Source of the DNA: Pilimelia columellifera
GTDB lineage: Bacteria; Actinomycetota; Actinomycetes; Mycobacteriales; Micromonosporaceae
Assembly: GCF_039532605.1 (NCBI RefSeq)
Contig: NZ_BAAARY010000002.1
Location: forward strand, 186,001-250,000
Length of the DNA: 64,000 nucleotides
Reading direction: 5' to 3'
In this document: positions 52,373-60,331 of the stretch, piece after piece
Position numbering within the stretch: position 1 is the first letter of the stretch
Layout: each line of letters opens with the position of its first letter
The notes under the pieces: model-generated
What the model was told of the DNA's origin: nothing
Databases searched by the model: none
Seen by the model: the letters and a program-made list of their open reading frames with translations, nothing else
Position numbers and translations under genes: made by a program

Positions 52373-54114
52373 TGCTCCACCTCTCGCAGCAGGTCGAGAA
52401 TCTTGGCGACCTGCTTTTCCAGGTCGGCGTCGATCTCGGCGAGGGGGCGGGGTGGGACGTACTTATAGAAGTGGCGGGTGAAGGGGATGTCGTAGCCCAC
52501 CTTCACCTTCGTCCAGTCGATCCAGGCGTCGGAGACGTGGGGCTTCACCTCGGCGTCGAAGTACGCCTGGATGACCTCGATCTTGCCGGCCGCGCCGGCG
52601 GTCGAGCCGCCGTAGGTGAACGGGACGTTCTCAGTGTCGCGCTTCTTGCTGTCCGGCTTGGGCTTTCCCTTGCGGTCGACAACCGGCTTCCCGTCCTCGC
52701 CCAACAGCGGGCGCTCGACCGTGATGGTCCAGTAGCCGAACTCGTCGTTGCGCAGCACCTTCGAGTAGTCCGGGTCGGCATCGCGGAAGTCGGCGTACAG
52801 CTTCACGACCTTGGCACGGTCGGCGTCGCTGATCTCACGGCCCTTGGAGCCTAGATTCTTGCGCATCTTGGTCCAGAACGACGTGCCGTCGATGAGCTGG
52901 ACCAGGCCCTTGCGAACGGGGTGCTTGGTGTTGTCCAGGATCCAGATGTAGGTGGCGATGCCGGTGTTGAAGAACATGTTGGTCGGCAGCGCCACGATCG
53001 CGTCGACCAGGTCGTTCTCCAGCAGCCACCGGCGGATGTTGGACGGGCCGGACTCGGCGCCGCCGTTGAACAGCGGCGAGCCGTTCATGACGATCCCGAC
53101 CCGGCCGCCGCCGTCGGACGGGGCGCGCATCTTGTGGGCCAGGTGCAGCAGGAAGAGCATCTGCCCGTCTGAGGTCGCCGGAAGCCCGGGGGCGAACCGA
53201 CCGTAGGGGCCGGCGGAGTCACGCTCGGCGGTGACCGCCTTGGCGTACTGCTTCCAGTCGACGCCGTACGGCGGGTTGGACATGCAGAAGTCGAACTTGC
53301 GGCTCGGGAACGCGTCGTCGGTGAGCGTGTTCCCGAAGGCGATGTTGGTCGTGTCGTGCCCCTTGGCCAGCAGGTCGGACTTGCAGATCGCGTACGACTG
53401 CGGGTTGTACTCCTGGCCGTACAGGCTCAACTTCGCGTCGGGATTCTGCGCGAGCAGGTGCTCCTCGGCCAGGGTGAGCATGCCGCCGGTGCCCGCGGTC
53501 GGGTCATACAGCGTGCGGACGATGCCGGCCTCGGTCAGGTCGGCGTCCTTCTCGGCGAACAGCAGGTCCACCAGCAGTCGGATCGCGTCGCGCGGGGTGT
53601 AGTGATCGCCGGAGGTCTCGTTCGCAGCCTCGTTGAACTTGCGGATGATGTACTCGAACGCATCACCCATGTCGGCGTTGGAGACCTTACGCGGATGCAG
53701 GTTGACTGCATTGAAGGATGTGATGACCGCGCGCAGCAGCTCCGCCTTCTCCAGGGCGAGGATTTCCTTCTTGAAGTCGAAGTACTGGAATACGTCGACG
53801 TCGGGCGAGAACCGGTCGATGTAGTCGGCCAGGTTGTCCGCCAGTCCGTCGGCGTCCGCCAGCAGGTTGGCGAAGGAGTAGTTCGAGGTGTTGTAGAACG
53901 GCCTGCCGGTCGCCTTCTTGACCTCGATCCTGAGCCGGACGGGGTTGTCGTACCTCTTCGCCAGCGCCCGCACCGTCTCCCGGTCGGGCTCCAGGATGCA
54001 GTCGAGGCGTCGCAGGATGGTGAGCGGCAGGATTACGTTGCCGTACTGGTTGGGGCGGTAGGGGCCCCGAAGCTGGTCCGCGATCGACCAGATGAAGCTA
54101 CCGAGGGCGCTCAC
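52369..54114 (-). CDS. hsdM: Type I restriction enzyme, N6-adenine methyltransferase subunit
   Basis: 581 residues from the GTG at 54114, preceded by AAGGAG. The N-terminal helical domain begins LGSFIWSIADQLRGPYRPNQYGNVILPL. The SAM motif is DPTAGTGGML and the catalytic motif is FCMSNPPYGVDW (NPPY). GDHYTPRDAIRLLVDLL is another HsdM hallmark. The end overlaps the hsdS start. With HsdS it makes the modification enzyme, and with HsdR the restriction complex. First gene of the operon. Confidence 0.95.
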   Translation of the reverse strand: MSALGSFIWSIADQLRGPYRPNQYGNVILPLTILRRLDCILEPDRETVRALAKRYDNPVRLRIEVKKATGRPFYNTSNYSFANLLADADGLADNLADYIDRFSPDVDVFQYFDFKKEILALEKAELLRAVITSFNAVNLHPRKVSNADMGDAFEYIIRKFNEAANETSGDHYTPRDAIRLLVDLLFAEKDADLTEAGIVRTLYDPTAGTGGMLTLAEEHLLAQNPDAKLSLYGQEYNPQSYAICKSDLLAKGHDTTNIAFGNTLTDDAFPSRKFDFCMSNPPYGVDWKQYAKAVTAERDSAGPYGRFAPGLPATSDGQMLFLLHLAHKMRAPSDGGGRVGIVMNGSPLFNGGAESGPSNIRRWLLENDLVDAIVALPTNMFFNTGIATYIWILDNTKHPVRKGLVQLIDGTSFWTKMRKNLGSKGREISDADRAKVVKLYADFRDADPDYSKVLRNDEFGYWTITVERPLLGEDGKPVVDRKGKPKPDSKKRDTENVPFTYGGSTAGAAGKIEVIQAYFDAEVKPHVSDAWIDWTKVKVGYDIPFTRHFYKYVPPRPLAEIDADLEKQVAKILDLLREVEQ

Positions 54115-54215
54115 AAGGCTCCTTACGAAGATCGCTCGATGACGGATGCTGGACGCTCGGCGCAAGCCGGTGCGTGCCATCCGAGCACGCGTGGCGCACA
54201 GTCTCCGGCAGCCGG

Positions 54216-54335
54216 TGCGTCACAGGACATCATCGCGCATCACCAGACGGTCAGCTGCCGCCGACGCTGGGCGACTACGTACTCGGCCAGGAGTTGGCGC
54301 ACCTGGCCCACCGTCAGCGCACGCCCGACTTCTAG
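54216..54335 (+). pseudogene. Remnant of a YgjP/SprT-like metallopeptidase (DUF45)
   Basis: In frame from about 54216 to the TAG at 54333-54335 the sequence reads LPPTLGDYVLGQELAHLAHRQRTPDF. This resembles the zinc site of DUF45 proteins (VVDYVxxHELAHL, then HSPxFW), but the first histidine is Gln and a stop stands where the conserved Trp should be. No start or N-terminus is visible. It is a short decayed fragment next to hsdM; the assignment rests on one motif. Confidence 0.45.
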
Positions 54336-54427
54336 GTTACCGTTGCCCGCGCCATGCCGAACATTGAGCGCCGCAAGGATGACCCCTCCATCACCGGCAC
54401 AAAATCGTGGCTGGGCGGAAGTGCGAC

Positions 54428-55075
54428 ATGACCGTCCAGCGCTGCCCTGATCTGGTCATCTTCGATTGTGACGGTGTGCTGGTCGACAGTGAACCGATTG
54501 TCCTCGGGGTGCTGGCGGAGCGGATGCGGCGGCTCGGTGCCACGATCACCGATGCGGAATGTCTTCGGGATTTCACTGGTCTCACCACGAGCGCCACCGC
54601 TGAGCTGATCGCCGCTCGATTGGGCGCGCCGCTGCCGCAGAAATGGCTTGATGATCTCACGCTGGCCGTGGACCGGGCGCTCGCTGAGCGGGTCCAGGCC
54701 GTGCCGGGCGTGACCGCGGTGCTCGACCAGTTGACGACGCCCTACTGTGTGGCCTCGAACGGGCGACCGGAGAAGGTCGCCTTGACGCTGGCCGCCACCG
54801 GACTGGCCTGTTACTTCCGCGGTCGGGTGTTCACGGCGTCACAGGTGCTGCGGGGGAAGCCGGCACCGGATCTGTTCCTGTTCGCGGCGGAGACCATGGG
54901 CGTATCGCCGGAGCGCTGCGTGGTGATCGAGGACAGCGAGTCAGGAGTCTCAGCGGCGAGAGCGGCTGGGATGCGGGTCTTGCGCTACGTCGCCAACGCC
55001 TCGGACCAAGGTGTTGAGGGCGTCTTCAGCAGGATGGCGGACTTGCCGCAACGGCTGGGCCTGTCTCAACCTTGA
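54428..55075 (+). CDS. HAD superfamily phosphatase (beta-phosphoglucomutase-like)
   Basis: 215 residues from the ATG at 54428 (GTG 54407 possible). Motif I is VIFDCDGVLVDSEP with both aspartates, motif II CVASNGRPEKV, motif III lysine in RGKPAPDLFLFAAE and motif IV VVIEDSESGVSAARAAGM. A helical cap lies between residues 20 and 85. Similar to YieH-type sugar-phosphate phosphatases. Located between the restriction island and trpS. Confidence 0.88.
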   Translation: MTVQRCPDLVIFDCDGVLVDSEPIVLGVLAERMRRLGATITDAECLRDFTGLTTSATAELIAARLGAPLPQKWLDDLTLAVDRALAERVQAVPGVTAVLDQLTTPYCVASNGRPEKVALTLAATGLACYFRGRVFTASQVLRGKPAPDLFLFAAETMGVSPERCVVIEDSESGVSAARAAGMRVLRYVANASDQGVEGVFSRMADLPQRLGLSQP

Positions 55076-55149
55076 TCACCGCGTCATTAGGCGTCAGGAG
55101 GCTGATATGGGGCGGAGCCCAAGCGGTGGCTCGCGGTACAGTCGCCGGC

Positions 55150-56169
55150 ATGGGTTCGACGGCGCGTAAGGTCTCGCTCACCGGTATCAAGCCGACCGGG
55201 GAGCCGCATTTGGGCAACTACATCGGTGCGATCCTCCCGGCTCTCGAGCTGGCCGACAGCTACGACTCGGTGTACTTCATCGCCGACCACCACGCGCTGA
55301 CGACCATCCGCGACCGCGACCTGCTGCGTCACTACACCCGTTCGGTCGCGGCGACCTGGCTGGCGGCCGGACTCGATCCGGACCGCACGACGTTCTACCG
55401 GCAGTCGGACATCCCGGAGACGTTCGAGCTGGCATGGGTGGTGTCGTGCGTGACCGGCAAGGGTCTGATGAACCGAGCGCACGCCTATAAGGCGGTGCGC
55501 GACCGCAACCGTGAGGCGGGCAAGGATGACCTGGACGCGGGCGTGAACATGGGCCTGTTCAACTATCCGGTGCTGATGGCCGTCGACATTCTGCTTATGG
55601 ACGCGGACGTGGTTCCAGTCGGCCGCGACCAGCTTCAGCACGTGGAGTATGCCGCGGACATCGCTGGCGCGTTCAACGCCGTCTACGGCGAACAGTTCGC
55701 CTTCAAGATCCCCACGCCCATTGTTCCAGCGGAGGGGACGGCGCACACGATGCCGGGCACCGACGGGCGGAAGATGAGCAAGTCGTACGGCAACACGATC
55801 CCGCTGTTCGCCCCCGAGGCCACCCTGCGAAAGACCATCCGGCGTATCCCCACCGACAGCGTCCCGGTCGAGGCGCCCAAGGACCCTGACTCCTCGTCGG
55901 TGTTCACCTTGCTGGAGCACTTCGGCACCGCGGATGTCGTGGCTGACACCAGGGCGGCGCTGCTGGCTGGCGGGATGGGTTGGGGCGAGGTCAAGGCCAG
56001 GCTGACCAACGCGCTGAACCACCAGTTCGCGCCGATGCGGGAGAAGTACGAGGCGCTGATGGCGCCGGGCAGCGAACTTGACGACCTTCTGGCCCATGGC
56101 GCGGAGAAGGCCCGCAAGCAGAGCCAGCCGTTGCTCGAGCGGGTGCGTGAGGCCATCGGCATCCGCTGA
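55150..56169 (+). CDS. trpS: Tryptophan--tRNA ligase
   Basis: 339 residues, ATG at 55150 (MGSTARKVSLTG). It charges tRNA-Trp. The HIGH-type motif is GIKPTGEPHLGNYIGAI and the KMSKS loop is DGRKMSKSYGN; FIADHHALTT and VGRDQLQHVEYAADIA form the tryptophan and adenylate pocket. The PHLGNYIGA form differs from the type I recall as housekeeping in actinomycetes, so this may be an auxiliary copy; that is inference. It converges with the operon that encodes a second synthetase-like protein, leaving only 9 bp between stops. Confidence 0.93.
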   Translation: MGSTARKVSLTGIKPTGEPHLGNYIGAILPALELADSYDSVYFIADHHALTTIRDRDLLRHYTRSVAATWLAAGLDPDRTTFYRQSDIPETFELAWVVSCVTGKGLMNRAHAYKAVRDRNREAGKDDLDAGVNMGLFNYPVLMAVDILLMDADVVPVGRDQLQHVEYAADIAGAFNAVYGEQFAFKIPTPIVPAEGTAHTMPGTDGRKMSKSYGNTIPLFAPEATLRKTIRRIPTDSVPVEAPKDPDSSSVFTLLEHFGTADVVADTRAALLAGGMGWGEVKARLTNALNHQFAPMREKYEALMAPGSELDDLLAHGAEKARKQSQPLLERVREAIGIR

Positions 56170-56178
56170 GCGCGCGGG

Positions 56179-57186
56179 TCAGCCGATAGCCTCGACGACC
56201 TTATCGGCGCATTGCCACGCGGTGGTCCACTTGCCTGGCAGCGCGACCATCAGGTTCGCGGTAGGAGTCCAGCCCGGCGGCGGATCGCGGAGGTCCGTAA
56301 CGAGGGTCGACGGGCCGGCCTGGCCGGGCTCGCACACCGCACCCCAGCGCAGGTCGAGGCCGCCGGGATGGATGCCGCGACGGGCGAGCGCGGCGCACAG
56401 TCGGGCGTGTTCTGCTTCGGCGGTGCCGTACCGTCCGGCGACGCCGGGCAGGCCCACTCGCACGCAGTCGCGGTCCGGGCTGATCGCCAGCATGTCGCCG
56501 TCGAGCCAGTAGGTCAGCGTCTCTGGGACCGTATGCGGAAGCCGGGCCCACGCGATGCGGCGGGTTCGAAGCGTGTGCTCGATTCCCGCGTGTGTCAGCA
56601 GATCCGGGGTGGCGGCTCCCGTCGCCAGAACAACCGTGCGGGCCCGTGTCGTCACATCCCCCACTGTGACAAGCGCGGTGCTGGGGTCGCGGTGAAGGGC
56701 CACTTCGTATCCATTGTCCGTCCGCACGTCGCTGGCCCGGGCAAGGTCAAGGAGGCTGGCGTGCAGCGTCGGCAGATGCACACTGTGGTCCGGTAGACGG
56801 AACGCTGCCGCTGCCTGTCGGTTGGGTGCGGTGGTGTGGGCGTCGACTTCCGTGACGTCGATTCCGAGCCGTTGCCATGCGGTGCGGTATCGGTTAACGG
56901 CGTCGGTGGTGTGGAACAACGCCAGCCCGTTCGTTCCGCCCGCCCGTGCCGGTCCGATGAGGTCGTTCCACCGGTGGCGGTGCTGCCAGCATGCCTGCGC
57001 GACGGCGGGTAGGACCGGAGCGTAGACCGCGCCGGAGTGCAGTTGCCCGAAGTTCTCCACCGAGGCACTTGGTCCGCCGTCGCCGATGCATCGCACGGAT
57101 AGGCCACGGCGTGCTGCGGTGATAGCGATGGTCAGGCCGCAGATCCCTGACCCGATAACGAGAACGTCGACGCTGGCGTCAGACAC
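56179..57186 (-). CDS. FAD-dependent oxidoreductase (DAO superfamily)
   Basis: 335 residues, GTG at 57186 with GAAGGAG upstream inside the SDR gene. The dinucleotide motif is VLVIGSGICGLTIAITAARRG. NFGQLHSGAVYAP resembles the flavin-contact region of L-2-hydroxyglutarate and glycerol-3-phosphate oxidases, and the C-terminal LPGKWTTAWQCADKVVE is the second FAD strand. It should oxidise an amino or hydroxy acid. Last gene of the coupled operon. Confidence 0.82.
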   Translation of the reverse strand: MSDASVDVLVIGSGICGLTIAITAARRGLSVRCIGDGGPSASVENFGQLHSGAVYAPVLPAVAQACWQHRHRWNDLIGPARAGGTNGLALFHTTDAVNRYRTAWQRLGIDVTEVDAHTTAPNRQAAAAFRLPDHSVHLPTLHASLLDLARASDVRTDNGYEVALHRDPSTALVTVGDVTTRARTVVLATGAATPDLLTHAGIEHTLRTRRIAWARLPHTVPETLTYWLDGDMLAISPDRDCVRVGLPGVAGRYGTAEAEHARLCAALARRGIHPGGLDLRWGAVCEPGQAGPSTLVTDLRDPPPGWTPTANLMVALPGKWTTAWQCADKVVEAIG

Positions 57187-58051
57187 GGTCGGCTCCTTCG
57201 TGGGTAGGGGTGAATCGGGGATCCCGGTCGTCGATGACGGTCAGGCGGTAGCGGTGGGTGAAGCGGCGCACCAGTTCCGGCGGGGCGAGGCGGTGGTCAA
57301 CCAGACTTCGTAGCCGCCGGGGGGTGAGGCGCAGCCGGGCGCGGGCCGCCGCACGGTGGGCGTACATCGAGTCCCGCCGCAGCAGCAGGCTGTACAGGTG
57401 AGCGAGCATCGCGGACCCCTCGCTGTGGATGGCCGTCGCGTTCGGGCCGGTCGTGGCGCCGACCCCGGCGGGAATGCGCAGGGTAAATCCTGCCGGCCCT
57501 CGCAGGGCGCAGTTGACCAGCTCCTGCGCCGCCTCGCTGAACGTGCAGCGGCTGGGGAAGGGCGGGGTTGACGCCAGTTGAGGGAGGAGGAGCGCGCCGC
57601 CGGGAAGGCCGGTGCGGGCGTACGTGACCACCTGCCGACGTTTGGTCAGCCCGTACGGTGTCTGGAGAAGTCCGGGTGCGAGGACAGCTGTGGTGCTCGC
57701 GGCGATCAACACGCACGTCCGGCCCCGTCCTGCCAGGTTCGTGTGCAGTCGCAGCACAGTCGTGGTGGCGGCGTCGATGCTTCGGCGCATGGCATCGACG
57801 CCGCTGCGGTCAAGGACGCTGTCCACCACCCAGACGTGCTGTTGTCCGGCCGTCAAGCGGTCCACGGCGGTGGCCACCGCAGTCTGAGCCCGCTGATCGG
57901 TAAGGTCCGCGCCGATCCACATACTGTCGCGCCGGGGCTCGGGTCGCGTGCGGCTGACGGCGATGACCTCGAAGCCGGCGGCGGTGAACAGCGGGAGCGC
58001 GGCGCCGCCGAGCCGCCCGGAGGCACCCAGCAGGACAATCGACCCGGTCAC
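57179..58051 (-). CDS. NAD(P)-dependent short-chain dehydrogenase/epimerase-like protein
   Basis: 290 residues from the GTG at 58051, which overlaps the synthetase-like stop (GTGA). The Rossmann motif is IVLLGASGRLGGAALPLFTAAG, with a cofactor loop VSRTRPEP. The catalytic pair is YGLTK (YxxxK). The C-terminal 60 residues are basic and helical and do not match common SDR ends. Specific reaction unknown; operon context suggests it modifies the same small molecule as its neighbours. Confidence 0.75.
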   Translation of the reverse strand: MTGSIVLLGASGRLGGAALPLFTAAGFEVIAVSRTRPEPRRDSMWIGADLTDQRAQTAVATAVDRLTAGQQHVWVVDSVLDRSGVDAMRRSIDAATTTVLRLHTNLAGRGRTCVLIAASTTAVLAPGLLQTPYGLTKRRQVVTYARTGLPGGALLLPQLASTPPFPSRCTFSEAAQELVNCALRGPAGFTLRIPAGVGATTGPNATAIHSEGSAMLAHLYSLLLRRDSMYAHRAAARARLRLTPRRLRSLVDHRLAPPELVRRFTHRYRLTVIDDRDPRFTPTHEGADRV

Positions 58052-59040
58052 GGCGCGCACCGCCGCCACGTGTGGGCGAAGGCATTGAACGTGTCGCAGA
58101 ATTCCCGGCGGATCTCGAGCCAGGGGCCGGGGCGTTCGGTGCGTTCAGCGCAGGCTCGGCGCGCCGCTTCGACATCCTGGACGGCCCATCCGCTGCTCAG
58201 CTCGATGGCCGACAGCAGGGCGGTCTGGCTGGTGCCGTCGTCGCTGAGCACCTGTTCGGCGATCTCGTCGGGAGTCATGTTGAGGTGGATGCTGGAGGCC
58301 GGGATGCTTTTGGACATCTTCGGGTAGCCAGCGAGCCCTTCGAGGACCCGGAAGTAGAGCGCGCCGATCCGGCCGTCCCATCCCAGGCTCAGCTCGCCGG
58401 CGTCGGCCTGCCGATGGAGCACAAGCCGGGCGAGGTCGGTGAAGTACGCCTCTTCCATCCCGGAGACCATCAGCACGCGAGACGCGCCGGAGTCGAAGGG
58501 CCCGAGCACGTCGGCGACGGTGTAGAGCGAGTCGACGACCACGCCGATCTCGCTGCCGAGGAGGCCATGGTCGGCGTACAGCTCCAGCAGGCTCTCGCGG
58601 TGCTGCTGGAAGTCGGCGCGGGACAGGTAGCGGGCGACTCGGCCAGCTCGGATGAGGTTGTCGTGGTCAAGGTGCGAGCGCAACCCGGCCGTCCGCGGAT
58701 CGAGGCCCAGTTCGATCAGGAACGACGACATCTGGTCGCGTACCCGGATCAGCGCCGGCCAGGGGACGTTGCGGGAGTTCCACGCGCCGAGGTCGGAGAT
58801 GACGACGGTCATGGGAGCTTCGAGCCGTCGTTGCAGCTCGACGGCACCGAGCATGACTGACAGGGTTCCGGCCGTCGGCGCGTTCGTAGGACCGAATCCG
58901 GTGACGATGGCGAGTCCGTCCCGCTGTGCGGTGTCCAGTACCGATAGGGCGTCGTCGAGGTGGGTGAACCGGCCGGCGGTCGGGCCCAGATGTCCGGACA
59001 CCGCGGCGGCGGCGTGGCCTTCGATGAGTTCAGCAGGCAT
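58048..59040 (-). CDS. Class I aminoacyl-tRNA synthetase-like protein (TrpRS/TyrRS type) with altered HIGH motif
   Basis: 330 residues, ATG at 59040 with GGAG upstream. Length and plan match TrpRS/TyrRS: GFGPTNAPTAGTLSVMLGA occupies the HIGH position, VISDLGAWNSRN follows, then MVSGMEEAYFTDLAR at the usual amino-acid/WHG-like region and YPKMSKSIPASSIHL as an intact KMSKS loop. Both HIGH histidines appear to be Thr (TAGT). No extra tRNA-binding domain is seen. It may form acyl-adenylates or use another carrier rather than charge tRNA. Lies between the TrpD-like and SDR genes. Confidence 0.78.
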   Translation of the reverse strand: MPAELIEGHAAAAVSGHLGPTAGRFTHLDDALSVLDTAQRDGLAIVTGFGPTNAPTAGTLSVMLGAVELQRRLEAPMTVVISDLGAWNSRNVPWPALIRVRDQMSSFLIELGLDPRTAGLRSHLDHDNLIRAGRVARYLSRADFQQHRESLLELYADHGLLGSEIGVVVDSLYTVADVLGPFDSGASRVLMVSGMEEAYFTDLARLVLHRQADAGELSLGWDGRIGALYFRVLEGLAGYPKMSKSIPASSIHLNMTPDEIAEQVLSDDGTSQTALLSAIELSSGWAVQDVEAARRACAERTERPGPWLEIRREFCDTFNAFAHTWRRCAP

Positions 59041-59049
59041 TTCGGGCTC

Positions 59050-60207
59050 CTATCGGTTGTTGGTGAGAGTTGTCAGCAGTCGCATGGCGTGGCCTGACCG
59101 GCGTGCGTCGCGGACCCGCCCGACCGCCTCCCGTGCGTTTCCGGAGGCGCCACTGGCCTCGAGGATCAGGGCGGCGTTCACTTCGACCAGCCGGGTGGCC
59201 GGGGTGTCGGCTCCGTCGGTTAGGGCTTGAGCCACGAGTGCGGCGTTGGCGTCGTGGGTGGACCGGTGCGCCACGGCTCGCCGCCAGGACTCGGTGGGTG
59301 GGGCTCCTTGGCTCAGGTCGCTGGTGATGACGCCGGCGACCTGTCGGGCGACCCTGAGCGCGCCGACGTCGCCGTACTCGTCGACGGTCTCGCCGGGGGA
59401 CAGTTCCGTGGACACGACGATGCCGGTGGCGAGGTCGGGCCGAATGCGTCGCAGCGCGGCGGCCGCGAGCGTGACCTCGTGGTGGGCCAGGCCGAGGACG
59501 AAGCTGCGTGCCCGGACACACATCGTGGCGACCGGCATGAAGAAGCTGGCGGGATTCAGCGTGTCGAAGACGCCGTCGTACCGGGCCGCGTATCGAGGGC
59601 AAAACTGCGGGTACGCGACGAACGCGATGCCGTACCGGTCCAGTACCTGCGCGACGGCCGCTGGACCTGTTACCGGGCGAATGCCCAGTGCCTCGAGGAT
59701 GTCGGTGGCGCCGGAGACCGCCGACACTGACCGGGAGATTCCCTTGACCACCGGCACGCCGGCCGCGGCAGCGAGCACCGCCGCAGCGGTGCTGACGTTA
59801 AACGTCTTGAATTGCTCTTTGCCGCTGCCGGCCACCACGACAGTTCCGTCGGGCACTGGCACGGGGTTTGCGGCATAGCCGGCGAGGACCGGGTCGAACT
59901 CGGTCACGACTGTCCACCAATCGTGCAGCTGCTCGGGACCGAGACGATCGCTGCGCAGCAGTTTGACGCACCATCGGCGCCAACGCACGTCGGCGGCATC
60001 CGACCGGTCGCGTAGGAGCGCATGGAGAACGGCTGCTGACCAGGAGCCAGCAGGAACGTCGGCGCACCGGGCTGGCACCGGATCGGCCGGATGATGCTTG
60101 CGCTGCTGGCTCGGCGGCGCCGCGAAGCGCAGGACGGTTGCGCCCTCTGGTGACTGGAGGCGCCTGGGGTTGGGCCGCGCGGACAGCGCCTTTGGGGTGA
60201 CGAACAT
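59050..60207 (-). CDS. Anthranilate phosphoribosyltransferase (TrpD)-like protein
   Basis: 385 residues from the ATG at 60207; an in-frame ATG-type start at 60258 would add 17. After a 60-residue extension, the glycosyltransferase-family-3 fold appears: VVVAGSGKEQFKTFNVSTAAAVLAAAAG aligns with the TrpD PRPP loop GTGGDxxKTFNVSTA, and SRSVSAVSGATDILEALGI with NRSVSxxSGxADVLEALG. A later VDEY could be the Mg-binding DE pair. The PRPP loop differs (GSGKE for GTGGD), so substrate may differ from anthranilate/PRPP. First gene of the operon; divergent from the aminotransferase. Confidence 0.75.
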   Translation of the reverse strand: MFVTPKALSARPNPRRLQSPEGATVLRFAAPPSQQRKHHPADPVPARCADVPAGSWSAAVLHALLRDRSDAADVRWRRWCVKLLRSDRLGPEQLHDWWTVVTEFDPVLAGYAANPVPVPDGTVVVAGSGKEQFKTFNVSTAAAVLAAAAGVPVVKGISRSVSAVSGATDILEALGIRPVTGPAAVAQVLDRYGIAFVAYPQFCPRYAARYDGVFDTLNPASFFMPVATMCVRARSFVLGLAHHEVTLAAAALRRIRPDLATGIVVSTELSPGETVDEYGDVGALRVARQVAGVITSDLSQGAPPTESWRRAVAHRSTHDANAALVAQALTDGADTPATRLVEVNAALILEASGASGNAREAVGRVRDARRSGHAMRLLTTLTNNR

Positions 60208-60331
60208 GCACTCAGCGTCATCGCGTCGGCCGCTGTCGTGAAGGTACGGCCAACGCACCGCTGCTGAACCGCTGTCGAACCGGCGGTCCGCGCACCACGA
60301 GTGAGGTCCCGGCCGGTGTCATGATGGGCGC

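Noticed and set aside
54115..54427. Attachment site or integrase scar next to hsdM
   Set aside because: No tRNA end, direct repeat or recombinase gene was found; only the DUF45-like fragment is supported.
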